Assembly: GCF_003149455.1 (NCBI RefSeq)
Contig: NZ_QFFK01000006.1
Coordinates: 253,136-317,135, forward strand
Direction: 5' to 3'
Source of the DNA: Chitinophaga deserti
Lineage (GTDB): Bacteria; Bacteroidota; Bacteroidia; Chitinophagales; Chitinophagaceae
DNA: 64,000 nt
The notes beneath the pieces are model-generated. The model was not told the origin of the DNA. It made no database searches and saw only the letters and a list, made by a program, of their open reading frames with translations. A program made the translations under genes and the position numbers. How positions within the stretch are numbered: position 1 is the stretch's first letter; every line of letters begins with the position of its first letter. This document shows positions 44,423-53,810 of the stretch, piece after piece.

Positions 44423-47400
44423 ATGATGAAAAAAACATTACTGATTGCAGCCTGTTGCCTTGCCCAGTTGGCGGTTTTCGCCCAACCGAAGCAGGATAAC
44501 CGCGCCGCACATACGAAAGTGGCGGATTTGCTGCAACAGCAACCTGCCAAAGATAAAGCCGCCCTCGAGGCTAACATGAAAGCCCTCGCTGAAATGGGCG
44601 AAGAAGGCGTACTCGGCATCGCTTCCATGATGGCCGCACCCGGCAAAGGCGATAACACAGCCGCCGAATATGCCCTCACCGGTTATGCCTTTTATGTAAC
44701 ACAGCCCGGAAAGGAAAGCCTGAAAGCAGCTGCTGTTAAATCTTATGTAAAAGCACTCGCCAAAGTGCAGGATAAAGAAGTAAAAGAATTCTTCATCCGC
44801 CGCCTCGAATCCATCGGTAACGATGATGCCGTGACTGCACTGGCACCTTACCTCGCCGACGAGCGCTTGTCTGCCATCACCGCACGTACCCTCGTGCAGA
44901 TCAACAGCGCCGCTTCCCGCAAAGCGCTGCTCGATGCTATCGACAAAGCTCCCGGCCGTAACAAGCAAAGCCTCGTGCTCGCTATCGGCGACGCCCGTGT
45001 GCCTGAAGCCACCTCCATCCTGGTGCCTTTAGCTGCTTCTACCGACAAAATGCTGGCGAAGACAGCCCTGTACGCTCTTTCGTACATCGCTGCCCCCGGA
45101 GCCAAAGCAGTACTGGAAACTTCGGCTTCCCGTGCAGGTTATAAATATGATGTAACCAATGCAACCACTGCATACCTGGCTTACATCCAGCAGCTGGCCG
45201 CTACCGGTAAAACCGGAGAAGCCGTGCGCCTCGCACAAACCCTGCTGAACAATACCGCTAAAGATCCTTCCCAGATTCATGTGCGCACCGCCGCCCTGTC
45301 TCTCCTCGATCAGTTCAGCGGTGATGCCAGCCTGCCACTGCTTACCGCAGCAGCAGGTGATGCTAACGGTGAATACCGCGATGCCGCCCTCAAACTGGCC
45401 GGCAAACGCCTCAACACTGCAAGCATTGCAGCCTGGATTAAAACCCTCGCCAAAGCATCGCCCGCATCCAAAGCAGCCATCGCCGGCATGCTGGGAGACA
45501 ATAAAGTAACTGCTGCACTGCCTGCTGTACAACGCCTCCTGGGTGACAAGAACCCCGAAGTACGCCTCGCTGCCATCACGGCAACAGGCCAGATCGGTGG
45601 TGCTCAGGCCGTACCTGCTCTCCTCGAAGTACTGTCTAAAGGCGGTGAGAAGGAAGTAGCAGCCGTACAGTCTGTCCTGAAAACCATCAAAGGCAATGAA
45701 GTAGCCACGCAATCCGCCGCCGCCCTCGCAGGTGTGCCCGCTAATGCTCAGGTTGCGCTCCTCGATGTGGTTGCCGGCCGTATGGCCGACGGCGCATTCG
45801 CCCAGGTGTTGCCCCTCACTAAATCCAGCAACGAATCCGTTCGCAAAGCTGCTTTCGCTTCCCTGAAAGATGTGGTGAGCCCTGCCAACCTGGCTGCGCT
45901 GCTGCAACTGCTGAACAGCGCCGGTAACGCACAGGATGTGAAAGGTATCCAGGAAGCCGTTGTGGCTGCCGCTGCCGGTTCCTCCAATGCATCCGCTGCC
46001 GTTATCGAAGGCATGAAAGCCGCTCCGGCTGATAAGCGCGACCGCTACCTCACCGTACTCGGTGGTATCGGCGGTGCTTCTTCCCTCCAGATGGTGAAAG
46101 AAGCATTCGACAAAGGAAATGCAGAACAGAAGAAGGCCGCAGTTAGCGCGCTCAGCGCCTGGAAAGACGCTTCCGCCATGCAGGCCCTGCTCGATATCGC
46201 ACGTAAAGACGCCGGCTCACGCAGCGAAGCCCTCAAAGGCTACGTTCGCCTCGCTAAAGCAGAAACCCGTGCTGAGCAACGCCTCCTGTACCTCACCAAC
46301 GCCATGGAGCTCACCAAAGAAGCCGGACTGAAAAAATCTATCCTGCAACAGGTTGAGCAATGCAAAACCTTCCCCGCCCTCATCTTCGCCGGCCAGTTCC
46401 TGGACGATGCAGATGCACAGCAGGAAGCTGCACAGGCTGTAATGAACATCGCCCTTGCTGATAAAAGCTACAACGGTGCTACCGTTCGCTCACTGCTGGA
46501 TAAAACCTCTTCCGTACTGAAAGGCGGCGATGCCGGCTATCAGCGTGAGGCTATCCGTAAATATCTTTCCGAAATGCCTGCAGGCGAAGGTTTTGTATCC
46601 ATGTTCAATGGTAAAGACCTCACCGGCTGGAAAGGCCTCGTGGCTGATCCTATCAAACGCGCCAAAATGCACCCCGATACCCTGAAAAAGAAACAGGCTG
46701 TTGCGGACGTTAAAATGCGTGAAGGCTGGAGCGTGAAAGACGGTGTGCTGTGGTTCAACGGTCATGGTGATAACCTCGCTACCACCAAAAAATATGGTGA
46801 TATCGAAATGTTCGTAGACTGGAAGATCGAGCCGAGCGGTGACGCAGGCATCTACCTCCGCGGTACTCCCCAGGTGCAGATCTGGGACACTACCCGCCGC
46901 GATGTGGGTGCAGAAGTTGGTTCCGGCGGACTGTACAACAACACCAAGAATCCTTCCAAGCCCCTGGCACTGGCAGATAACGCTATCGGCGAATGGAACA
47001 CCTTCCGGATTATCCAGAAAGGCGACCGTGTAACCGTATACCTGAATGGTGTGCTGGTGGTAGACAATGTGATCCTGGAAAACTACTGGGACCGCAAGCA
47101 GCCTATCTTTCCCGAAGAGCAGCTGGAACTGCAGGCCCATGGCACTAACGTTTACTACCGTAACATCTACGTTCGCGAATTTGAACGCCCGAAACCTTTC
47201 ACCCTGAGCGATCAGGAAAAGAAAGAAGGCTACCAGATCCTGTTCGACGGTACCAATATGCACGAATGGACCGGTAACACGGTAAGCTACGTGATGGAAG
47301 ATGGCAACATTGTTTGCCGTCCCGGTGGCCACGGTGGTGGTAACCTGTTCACCAAGAACGAGTATTCCGACTTCGTATACCGCTTTGAGTTTCAACTGAC

Positions 47401-47845
47401 GCCCGGCGCCAATAACGGTCTGGGTATCCGTGCCCCCCTCGAGGGTGATGCCGCTTACGGCGGTATGGAACTGCAGATCCTGGATAACGATGCCGAAATC
47501 TACAAGAACCTCCAGGTATATCAGTACCATGGTTCCGTATACGGTGTAATCGCGGCTAAACGTGGTTTCCTGAAACCTGTTGGCGAATGGAACTACGAGC
47601 AGGTAACTGTAAAAGGTACCCGCATCACCGTGGAACTGAACGGCACCGTGATCCTCGACGGCGATATCGCTGATGCCCGTGATAACGGCAGCATCGATCA
47701 CAAAGAGCATCCCGGCCTGAAAAGGACCTCCGGTCATATCGGGTTCCTGGGCCACGGTTCTGTGGTGAAGTTCCGCAATATCCGTATCAAGGATCTCAGC
47801 GGAGATGCCGGCAAAACCGAAAAGAAGAAAGCCGGTAAGAAATAA
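44423..47845 (+). CDS. HEAT-repeat protein with two DUF1080 (3-keto-disaccharide hydrolase) domains
   Basis: A 1140-residue secreted protein. A signal peptide (ending LAVFA-QP) is followed by about 650 residues of HEAT/PBS-lyase helical repeats, for example LLGDKNPEVRLAAITATGQI. Then come two concanavalin-like DUF1080 domains. The first starts FVSMFNGKDLTGWKG (near 730), with GDAGIYLRGTPQVQIWD. The second starts YQILFDGTNMHEWTG (near 935), with NNGLGIRAPLEGDAAYGGMELQI. DUF1080 proteins cleave 3-keto-glycosides. The tail is lysine-rich. It follows the oxidoreductase by 22 bases, in one operon closed by a terminator. Confidence 0.92.
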   Translation: MMKKTLLIAACCLAQLAVFAQPKQDNRAAHTKVADLLQQQPAKDKAALEANMKALAEMGEEGVLGIASMMAAPGKGDNTAAEYALTGYAFYVTQPGKESLKAAAVKSYVKALAKVQDKEVKEFFIRRLESIGNDDAVTALAPYLADERLSAITARTLVQINSAASRKALLDAIDKAPGRNKQSLVLAIGDARVPEATSILVPLAASTDKMLAKTALYALSYIAAPGAKAVLETSASRAGYKYDVTNATTAYLAYIQQLAATGKTGEAVRLAQTLLNNTAKDPSQIHVRTAALSLLDQFSGDASLPLLTAAAGDANGEYRDAALKLAGKRLNTASIAAWIKTLAKASPASKAAIAGMLGDNKVTAALPAVQRLLGDKNPEVRLAAITATGQIGGAQAVPALLEVLSKGGEKEVAAVQSVLKTIKGNEVATQSAAALAGVPANAQVALLDVVAGRMADGAFAQVLPLTKSSNESVRKAAFASLKDVVSPANLAALLQLLNSAGNAQDVKGIQEAVVAAAAGSSNASAAVIEGMKAAPADKRDRYLTVLGGIGGASSLQMVKEAFDKGNAEQKKAAVSALSAWKDASAMQALLDIARKDAGSRSEALKGYVRLAKAETRAEQRLLYLTNAMELTKEAGLKKSILQQVEQCKTFPALIFAGQFLDDADAQQEAAQAVMNIALADKSYNGATVRSLLDKTSSVLKGGDAGYQREAIRKYLSEMPAGEGFVSMFNGKDLTGWKGLVADPIKRAKMHPDTLKKKQAVADVKMREGWSVKDGVLWFNGHGDNLATTKKYGDIEMFVDWKIEPSGDAGIYLRGTPQVQIWDTTRRDVGAEVGSGGLYNNTKNPSKPLALADNAIGEWNTFRIIQKGDRVTVYLNGVLVVDNVILENYWDRKQPIFPEEQLELQAHGTNVYYRNIYVREFERPKPFTLSDQEKKEGYQILFDGTNMHEWTGNTVSYVMEDGNIVCRPGGHGGGNLFTKNEYSDFVYRFEFQLTPGANNGLGIRAPLEGDAAYGGMELQILDNDAEIYKNLQVYQYHGSVYGVIAAKRGFLKPVGEWNYEQVTVKGTRITVELNGTVILDGDIADARDNGSIDHKEHPGLKRTSGHIGFLGHGSVVKFRNIRIKDLSGDAGKTEKKKAGKK

Positions 47846-47876
47846 TCTATTGCCTGCAAAGGCATAGCAGCATATG

Positions 47877-47905
47877 GGACCGCCTGAGAAGGCGGTCCTT
47901 TTTTT
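47877..47905 (+). terminator. Terminator of the oxidoreductase/DUF1080 operon
   Basis: GGACCGCC and GGCGGTCC form a perfect 8-bp stem with a 6-base loop, followed by seven T. Confidence 0.92.
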
Positions 47906-47944
47906 GTGTTATAATTCCACGGAAAGGAGAGGGCCCGGGGTGGT

Positions 47945-47984
47945 TTATCCACATTTTTGAGGGGAGAAGACAAGTTTATCCACG
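47945..47984 (+). promoter_or_regulatory. Two DnaA-box-like sites
   Basis: TTATCCACA (47945-47953) is an exact DnaA box, and TTATCCACG (47976-47984) differs in one base. They lie in the same orientation with starts 31 bases apart, in a non-coding gap. No dnaA, dnaN or larger box cluster is nearby. Confidence 0.45.
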
Positions 47985-48067
47985 CCTGTAAACTTCTGTA
48001 GCGATGGCACGTTATAGGATATGTAAAAGCGAAACTTTACACGCTTACCCCTAAAAACGAACCTAAA

Positions 48068-48268
48068 ATGAAAACGGTAACCTTCATTGGCGGAATAGCC
48101 GGAGTGATCCTTGCGGTTTTTGCCTACTTCGCGGAACTTAACAGCTGGGCCAGCCCGGAAGCAGCAATGGCGCTTGGCTTCGCGGGATATGTGCTCATTA
48201 TCACGGCAATAGCCTACTTTTTACTGTCCTGGTTGTACCAGGGCTCCAGAGATATTGAGGTCCTGTAA
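48068..48268 (+). CDS. Small two-helix membrane protein
   Basis: A 66-residue protein with two membrane helices: FIGGIAGVILAVFAYFAEL and AMALGFAGYVLIITAIAYFLLSWLY, joined by a short polar turn, with a polar tail SRDIEVL. It is followed at once by a terminator, which supports it as a real gene. Function unknown. Confidence 0.65.
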   Translation: MKTVTFIGGIAGVILAVFAYFAELNSWASPEAAMALGFAGYVLIITAIAYFLLSWLYQGSRDIEVL

Positions 48269-48269
48269 A

Positions 48270-48303
48270 AAAAATAGACGCTCCAGGGCGTCTATTTTTT
48301 TAG
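48270..48303. terminator. Bidirectional terminator
   Basis: AAAAAAATAGACGC and GCGTCTATTTTTTT form a long stem around a short loop. It serves the small membrane protein gene (+) and msrA (-), whose stop codon lies inside it. Confidence 0.88.
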
Positions 48304-48948
48304 TTTATGCTGGAAGGCTTTTTTGAATTTCTCCAGTTTAGGCTTCACTACGTAGTAACAATAGGGTTGTGAACCGTTTTCGTTATAGTAGTTCTGGTGA
48401 TAGTTCTCCGCTTTGTAGAACGCTTTATAAGGCGATATCTCCGTCACAATAGGCTTGTCGTAAGCCTTTGATTCCTCCACCTTCTTCTTGTAAAATTCGG
48501 CTTCCTTTTGCTGTTCCGCGTCGTGGTAAAAAACGACGGAACGGTATTGGGTGCCTACGTCGTTGCCCTGGCGGTTGAGCTGGGTAGGGTCGTGGCTGAG
48601 GTAAAAGGCTTCCAGCAGCTCGGCATAGGTAATCTTAGCCGGGTCGTACGTGATCTGGACTACCTCGGCATGGCCGGTGTTGCCTGAACACACCTCTTCG
48701 TAAGTTGGGTTGGGCTTTTCACCGCCGGAATACCCGGATTCTACGGTCAATACACCTTCCAGCTGCTGAAACTGGGCTTCTGTACACCAGAAACAGCCGG
48801 TGCCGAAGGTGGCCTGTGCTGTTTTTTGATCTTTCGTAATAGTCATATCCCCTGGTTCTTGATGTTTATCAGCCGTTTGCCTGCCGCAGGATGCGAGGCT
48901 CGATCCCAGCAGCGTCAGTACAAAAAGGCTATTTTTCAGTAAGTTCAT
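48292..48948 (-). CDS. msrA: Peptide-methionine (S)-S-oxide reductase
   Basis: A 218-residue enzyme that reduces methionine-S-sulfoxide in oxidised proteins. The active-site motif GTGCFWCTEAQFQ holds the catalytic cysteine; GYSGG, NPTYEEVCSGNTGHAEVV and the C-terminal NYHQNYYNENGSQPYC follow. An N-terminal lipobox (SLASC) makes it an extracytoplasmic lipoprotein, so it repairs envelope proteins. No MsrB domain is fused. Confidence 0.95.
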   Translation of the reverse strand: MNLLKNSLFVLTLLGSSLASCGRQTADKHQEPGDMTITKDQKTAQATFGTGCFWCTEAQFQQLEGVLTVESGYSGGEKPNPTYEEVCSGNTGHAEVVQITYDPAKITYAELLEAFYLSHDPTQLNRQGNDVGTQYRSVVFYHDAEQQKEAEFYKKKVEESKAYDKPIVTEISPYKAFYKAENYHQNYYNENGSQPYCYYVVKPKLEKFKKAFQHKLKK

Positions 48949-49176
48949 TTTGAAGTATTGTCTTCAAATTAACGATATCCGCGGCGCATTGGATCAACAA
49001 GTTAAGTAACTTTAACATTCTTTTGAGTAGCAACGGGTGATAAACCGCATTTGTCATTCGCTACCGGTTGTTGATCAATCACATTTCAGCATTTCGGGAT
49101 CAAGGGCCAACTTTGCGGAACGAAAAAAGGAAAGGCTGCTTCTGGGCCGGCAGCCGTTATTTAAATTGACAGAAAA

Positions 49177-51282
49177 GTGAAATTATTTCCGGATTCGGCG
49201 CTCTATCAGCTCGAATTTGACAAAGTAAAAGCATTGCTGCAGGAGCATTGCAAGTCGGAATTAGGCAAATCAATGGCTACCGACCTGCGCCTGCATACGC
49301 ATATCGATTTTGTAAAAACGGCGCTCCAACAGGCGCATGAATACAAACAGCTGGTGCTGTTGCAGCAGCATTTCCCCAATGATTTCGTGCTGAACCTGAA
49401 AAAGGAGCTGCGGCTCCTCGAAATTCAGGGAGCCGTGCTCAGCGGGGAACAATTCATGCTTATCCGCAAACTGGCGGAAAGTATGAGCAGTATCGTAAGG
49501 TTCTTTGACGCAGACAGGAAATCCACCTATGCTGCCTTATATAGCGTAATCGAGCATACCTACTACGAGAAGAAGATCGTGACGATGATCGATGATGTGC
49601 TCGACGAAACAGGGCAGGTGCTGGACAATGCCACGCCAGACCTGGCGAAGATCCGCATGTCGCTCTACCGGAAACGGACAGAGCTGCGCCGGGTGTTCGA
49701 CCGTATATTATCAAAGCTCCAGAAACAGGGCTACCTGGCCGATATCGAGGAAAGTTTCCTCAACGGCAGAAGGGTAGTAGCCATATTCGCGGAGCAGAAG
49801 CGCATGGTGAAAGGGATACTTCATGGTGAGTCGGACACGCGGAAAACCGCTTTCCTCGAACCGGAAGAAACCATACAGCTCAACAACGAGGTGTTTTCGC
49901 TGGAAAGGGATGAGGAAAGGGAAGTTTACCGTATCCTCAAAACCCTTACGGCCGGCCTGGGCAGTCATCACGCACTGCTCAGCGGTTACCACGAGATCCT
50001 GGGTATATTCGACTTTATCAGGGCCAAAGCCCGCCTGGCGCTCGACATCAACGGGAATTACCCCATGCTCGTGCCCCATGCGCAGGTTCACCTGGTAGAA
50101 GCTTATCACCCCCTGCTGTTGCTGTACAACCGTAAACAGGGTAAGCCCACCATACCGGTGAACATGACGCTGGACAAGGATAACCATATCCTCGTTATCA
50201 GCGGTCCAAATGCGGGGGGTAAAACCGTGACACTCAAAACGGTAGGACTGATCCAGCTGATGCTGCAGGCAGGGCTCCTGGTGCCGGTGCACCCTACGAG
50301 CCAGCTGGGCATCTTCCGGCAGGTCATGATCCATATCGGTGACACCCAGAGCCTGGAGTTCGAGCTGTCTACCTACAGCTCCCATCTCCGGAACATGAAA
50401 TATTTCATGGAAAATGCCAACGGGAGAACCCTCTTCTTCATCGATGAACTCGGCTCCGGCTCCGATCCCAACCTGGGAGGTGCTTTTGCAGAGGTGATCA
50501 TGGAAGAACTGGCCCGCAAGCACGCTTTCGGCATCGTTACCACCCACTACCTCAACCTTAAGGTGATGGCCGGAAAGGTAAAAGGTATCGTAAATGCCGC
50601 CATGGGCTTCGACGAGGAAAAGCTTGCGCCCCTCTACAAGCTCATTATCGGCAAACCCGGCAGTTCTTATACATTCTCCATCGCCCAGCGTATCGGACTG
50701 GACCAGCAGCTCATCAACCGCGCCAGGAAACTGGTAGACGACGGGCACTTCAGGCTCGATAAGCTGCTTAATAAGGCGGAGCAGGACCTCCAGAAGGTGG
50801 AAAGCAAGGAGAGAGATTTGCATAAACTGCTGAAAGACAACGAGAAACTTAAGAAAGAATACGAAGTGCTGTCGGACAAGGAACGCAAGCAGCATGAATA
50901 TACCCTTCAGAAGCTCCAGAACAAGATCCGGGAAGATGAGATTCAATATCTGAAAGACATGGAGCGTAAGCTCAAACAGATTGTGATAGAGTGGAAGCGG
51001 ACCGACGATAAGCAGAAAGTAATCCGCCAGGCGGAAGAGCTGCTTTTCCATAAAAGGGCCAAAGCCGCTAACGATAAGATTCAGAAGAAGATCGATACCC
51101 GGTTCCAGGAAATCAAGGGAGATGTGAAGGTAGGCGACAGGGTGAAGATCCGGACCAACAACCAGGTGGGCAAAGTACTCGAATTGAGGTCTAAAGCCGC
51201 TGTGGTGCAGGTCGGGAATATACCCATACAGGTAAAGCTGTCTGACCTCGTACTGGTGCAGGAGCGCCAGCAGGTGGATTAG
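49177..51282 (+). CDS. MutS2-like ATPase lacking the Smr domain
   Basis: A 701-residue protein of the MutS2 branch. It starts MKLFPDSALYQLEFDKVK from a GTG codon. The Walker A motif is ISGPNAGGKTVTLKT and Walker B is LFFIDELGSGSDPNLGGA. A long coiled coil follows (about 530-640), then a small beta domain, VGDRVKIRTNNQVGKVLEL. Classical MutS2 proteins (about 780-800 residues) end with an Smr nuclease domain, which is absent here. The role may be in recombination control or ribosome rescue as for MutS2; mismatch repair is unlikely. Confidence 0.88.
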   Translation: MKLFPDSALYQLEFDKVKALLQEHCKSELGKSMATDLRLHTHIDFVKTALQQAHEYKQLVLLQQHFPNDFVLNLKKELRLLEIQGAVLSGEQFMLIRKLAESMSSIVRFFDADRKSTYAALYSVIEHTYYEKKIVTMIDDVLDETGQVLDNATPDLAKIRMSLYRKRTELRRVFDRILSKLQKQGYLADIEESFLNGRRVVAIFAEQKRMVKGILHGESDTRKTAFLEPEETIQLNNEVFSLERDEEREVYRILKTLTAGLGSHHALLSGYHEILGIFDFIRAKARLALDINGNYPMLVPHAQVHLVEAYHPLLLLYNRKQGKPTIPVNMTLDKDNHILVISGPNAGGKTVTLKTVGLIQLMLQAGLLVPVHPTSQLGIFRQVMIHIGDTQSLEFELSTYSSHLRNMKYFMENANGRTLFFIDELGSGSDPNLGGAFAEVIMEELARKHAFGIVTTHYLNLKVMAGKVKGIVNAAMGFDEEKLAPLYKLIIGKPGSSYTFSIAQRIGLDQQLINRARKLVDDGHFRLDKLLNKAEQDLQKVESKERDLHKLLKDNEKLKKEYEVLSDKERKQHEYTLQKLQNKIREDEIQYLKDMERKLKQIVIEWKRTDDKQKVIRQAEELLFHKRAKAANDKIQKKIDTRFQEIKGDVKVGDRVKIRTNNQVGKVLELRSKAAVVQVGNIPIQVKLSDLVLVQERQQVD

Positions 51283-51353
51283 CCTTATCTTTGCCGTGGA
51301 ATTATGCTTATTGAAAAAACCGTCAGCGCGGGAAACCCATAAAAATACTACCC

Positions 51354-52241
51354 ATGCAACTGACAAAGTACAACCATATACCCCTTGTGAGCGTGCAGGA
51401 CTCTCCCTATGCGGAAGAAGGGTCCCAGTTCATGATACATCTGGCTAACCTGAAGGAGATCGACTGGGAAGGAATTTCATCTCCCCACCGGCACGATGGT
51501 TACACAGTAGATCTGCTGCTGAAAGGGAGTGTAACGCAATATATTGATTTCGAGAAACATACCATACATGCACCTGCGCTGATTATGCTGGAGCCGGATC
51601 AGATCCACCAGCACGACAGGAGCGCCGATGCAGAAGTGCTTGCCATGTACTTCACCCGTGACTTTCTGATTACAGAAACCCTCGGTGTGTTAAGTTGCTG
51701 GCAATGCACGTTTAAAGACAGCATTCTGCACCTGGAAGATCATCAGATGCAGGAGCTGCTTTCGTTTGCACGGATCTTACTGCATGAATACCGGAGTGAT
51801 AAGGTCCGGAAAGAAGCTATCATCCGTAATGTACTATCGGCCTTCATCATCGCCTGCGGCCGTATTGCACGGCCGGTAACGGAAGAATACCGGGCAGAGC
51901 ATTACGGGGGCAATGCATTAGGTGTGCAGTTCAAGATACTGGTAGATGAGCATTTCCGGGACAAAGTGCAGGTGAATGAATATGCGGAAATGCTGCATGT
52001 AACACCCGGCCATCTCAACGATACGGTAAAAAATACCATCGGGCGGAGCGCCAAGCAGGTAATAGATGCCAAGCGGATCACGGAAGCCAAGCGGCTTTTG
52101 TTCTGGCAGAAGCATTCCGTTAAACAGATCGCGGGAGAGCTGAATTTCGACGATGACGCCTACTTTTCAAGGTTCTTTAAGAAGCATACGGGGCAAACAC
52201 CAGCCTTGTTTCAGAAAAGCATCCGCGAAAAGTACAATTAA
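51354..52241 (+). CDS. AraC family transcriptional regulator with cupin-like sensor
   Basis: A 295-residue regulator. The N-terminal part has a cupin-type sensor (SSPHRHDGYTVDLLLKGSV, and MLEPDQIHQHDRS). The C-terminal DNA-binding region has VQVNEYAEMLHVTPGHLNDTVKNTIG and VKQIAGELNFDDDAYFSRFFKKHTGQTPALF. It lies directly upstream of the RND efflux operon in the same direction and is a candidate activator of it; the operon has its own promoter and leader between. Confidence 0.9.
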   Translation: MQLTKYNHIPLVSVQDSPYAEEGSQFMIHLANLKEIDWEGISSPHRHDGYTVDLLLKGSVTQYIDFEKHTIHAPALIMLEPDQIHQHDRSADAEVLAMYFTRDFLITETLGVLSCWQCTFKDSILHLEDHQMQELLSFARILLHEYRSDKVRKEAIIRNVLSAFIIACGRIARPVTEEYRAEHYGGNALGVQFKILVDEHFRDKVQVNEYAEMLHVTPGHLNDTVKNTIGRSAKQVIDAKRITEAKRLLFWQKHSVKQIAGELNFDDDAYFSRFFKKHTGQTPALFQKSIREKYN

Positions 52242-52280
52242 TCCCGTGATATGGAACTAACAGGCAAATGTGACTTTTTA

Positions 52281-52288
52281 TACTTTTG
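52281..52288 (+). promoter_or_regulatory. -7 promoter element of the RND operon
   Basis: TACTTTTG is an exact TAnnTTTG match, 40 bases after the AraC stop. A -33 TTTG is not clear, as expected for an activator-dependent promoter. Transcription from here would give a leader of about 260 bases. Confidence 0.55.
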
Positions 52289-52342
52289 CATTGTCAATTG
52301 CAACGCATCAATTTCAACGACCATGAAAGTTAAATAACCTAA

Positions 52343-52444
52343 CTGTAACAGTAATCCGATGACGCATGGACAGCAACTTGCGTCAAAACCCTGATTGTTA
52401 CAGCACTACTGCGGCCCAGGCAGTAGCGTAGTCTTTCCTTTTTT
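52343..52444 (+). promoter_or_regulatory. Structured leader with a terminator hairpin upstream of RND operon
   Basis: CTGTAACA (52343-52350) can pair with TGTTACAG (52396-52403), enclosing a second stem TGACGCA/TGCGTCA (52360-52366 and 52379-52385). Next comes CTACTGC/GCAGTAG (52406-52426) followed by a T-rich tract, CTTTCCTTTTTT, a good terminator. A four-codon frame (ATG AAA GTT AAA TAA) begins at 52322. The arrangement could attenuate the efflux operon, or simply end AraC transcription. Confidence 0.55.
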
Positions 52445-52557
52445 CACACCATGTTTTGAATACAAGGCAATGTTATGCCCTTGTCTGTACTATGCATTTC
52501 CAGCAATGGAAAGCACATGGTAACGCATTCTAATTGATCTATAAAAACAACCGAAGT

Positions 52558-53733
52558 ATGAAACCGTTAATGATTTCAGAGAAAAAATTTATGGCAGGAG
52601 CACTCGCCAGTATTGCCTCAGCCATGCTACTATATAGCTGCTCATCTCCCCAGGCTGGTGCCCCCCAGCAGGGTCCCCCGCAGTTGCCCGTGATGGTGGT
52701 TACATCGGCCCCGGCTACCACTTACCTGGAGTTTCCCGCTTCGCTGGAAGGAAAGGTGAATGTAGACGTGCGCCCGCAGGTATCCGGCTACCTCGAAAAA
52801 ATATTTGTAGATGAAGGCGCTTATGTAAAAGCAGGGCAGCCTTTGTTTAAAATAGATCCGAAGGTATATGCCGAACAATTGAACAGCGCCACTTCTAACC
52901 AGCTTGCTGCGCAGGCTAACGTTGAAAAGATGCAGGTTGAAGTAGACCGCCTGACCCCTCTGGTTGCCAGCAACGTGATCTCTGATGTACAGTTGAAAAC
53001 GGCGAAAGCAAACTATGAGGCAGCAAAAGCCGCTTTGGCCCAGTCCAGGGCAGCAGCAGGCAGCGCGCGGATCAATGTAGGCTATACCCTGGTTACCGCG
53101 CCGGTAAGCGGTTACATCGGAAGGATCCCCTATAAGGTGGGCGCCCTCGTAAGCAACGCCGATGCCCAGCCCCTTACGCTGCTTTCCGAAGTACGCGAAA
53201 TGTACGCTTACTTTTCAATGAGCGAAGCGGACTTTATCACATTCAAGAACAACTTCCCCGGCAAAACGCTGGAAGAGAAACTGAAGAATGCACCTCCGGT
53301 TGAACTGATACTGGCAGATAACAGCACGTTCACTGAGAAAGGAAAAATGGGAATGATAGACGGGCAGTTCAATAAGACCACCGGCGCCATCACTTTCCGC
53401 GCCACTTTCTCCAACCCCGATGGCGTACTGCGTACGGGCAACACGGGCAAAGTAAGGTTTGCACAGGAAGTTCCCGCTGCTATCACCATTCCGCAGGAAG
53501 CTACGTTCGAGATCCAGGACAAAGTGCTGGTATACACCGTGGCAGACAGCAACAAAGTGGCCAGCAGGCCCATCAGGATTTCCGGAAAGACAGCCAACTT
53601 TTATTTTGTAAGCGACGGGTTGAAAGCAGGCGAGAAGATCGTGCTGTCCGGAACCGGCAATTTAAAGGACGGGGCAGTCATCGCACCGCAGCTGGTACCG
53701 GCAGACAGTGTGCTTAAATCAAAAACGTTGTAA
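52558..53733 (+). CDS. RND efflux periplasmic adaptor (membrane fusion protein)
   Basis: A 391-residue lipoprotein (lipobox LLYSC) linking the inner-membrane pump to the outer-membrane channel. The barrel-sandwich halves are VDVRPQVSGYLEKIFVDEGAYVKAGQPLFKID and NVGYTLVTAPVSGYIGRIPYKVGALV in pieces. A helical hairpin lies between them (about 95-150). The beta-barrel and membrane-proximal domains follow. The start MKPLMISEKKF is chosen because the earlier alternative is a TTG with no signal-peptide gain. It is first of three genes. Confidence 0.94.
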   Translation: MKPLMISEKKFMAGALASIASAMLLYSCSSPQAGAPQQGPPQLPVMVVTSAPATTYLEFPASLEGKVNVDVRPQVSGYLEKIFVDEGAYVKAGQPLFKIDPKVYAEQLNSATSNQLAAQANVEKMQVEVDRLTPLVASNVISDVQLKTAKANYEAAKAALAQSRAAAGSARINVGYTLVTAPVSGYIGRIPYKVGALVSNADAQPLTLLSEVREMYAYFSMSEADFITFKNNFPGKTLEEKLKNAPPVELILADNSTFTEKGKMGMIDGQFNKTTGAITFRATFSNPDGVLRTGNTGKVRFAQEVPAAITIPQEATFEIQDKVLVYTVADSNKVASRPIRISGKTANFYFVSDGLKAGEKIVLSGTGNLKDGAVIAPQLVPADSVLKSKTL

Positions 53734-53810
53734 GTAACAGGCCATACTTTACCTGTAAAGTATGACATGCAAGAATCAAATTTTACTTACGATCTAAAAG
53801 TGAATTTATC

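Noticed and set aside
47945-47984. Replication origin
   Set aside because: Only two DnaA-like boxes, no AT-rich unwinding element of note and no dnaA, dnaN or similar gene nearby.
49711-51366. 551-codon minus-strand open frame
   Set aside because: Antisense shadow of the MutS2-like gene; no recognisable domain.
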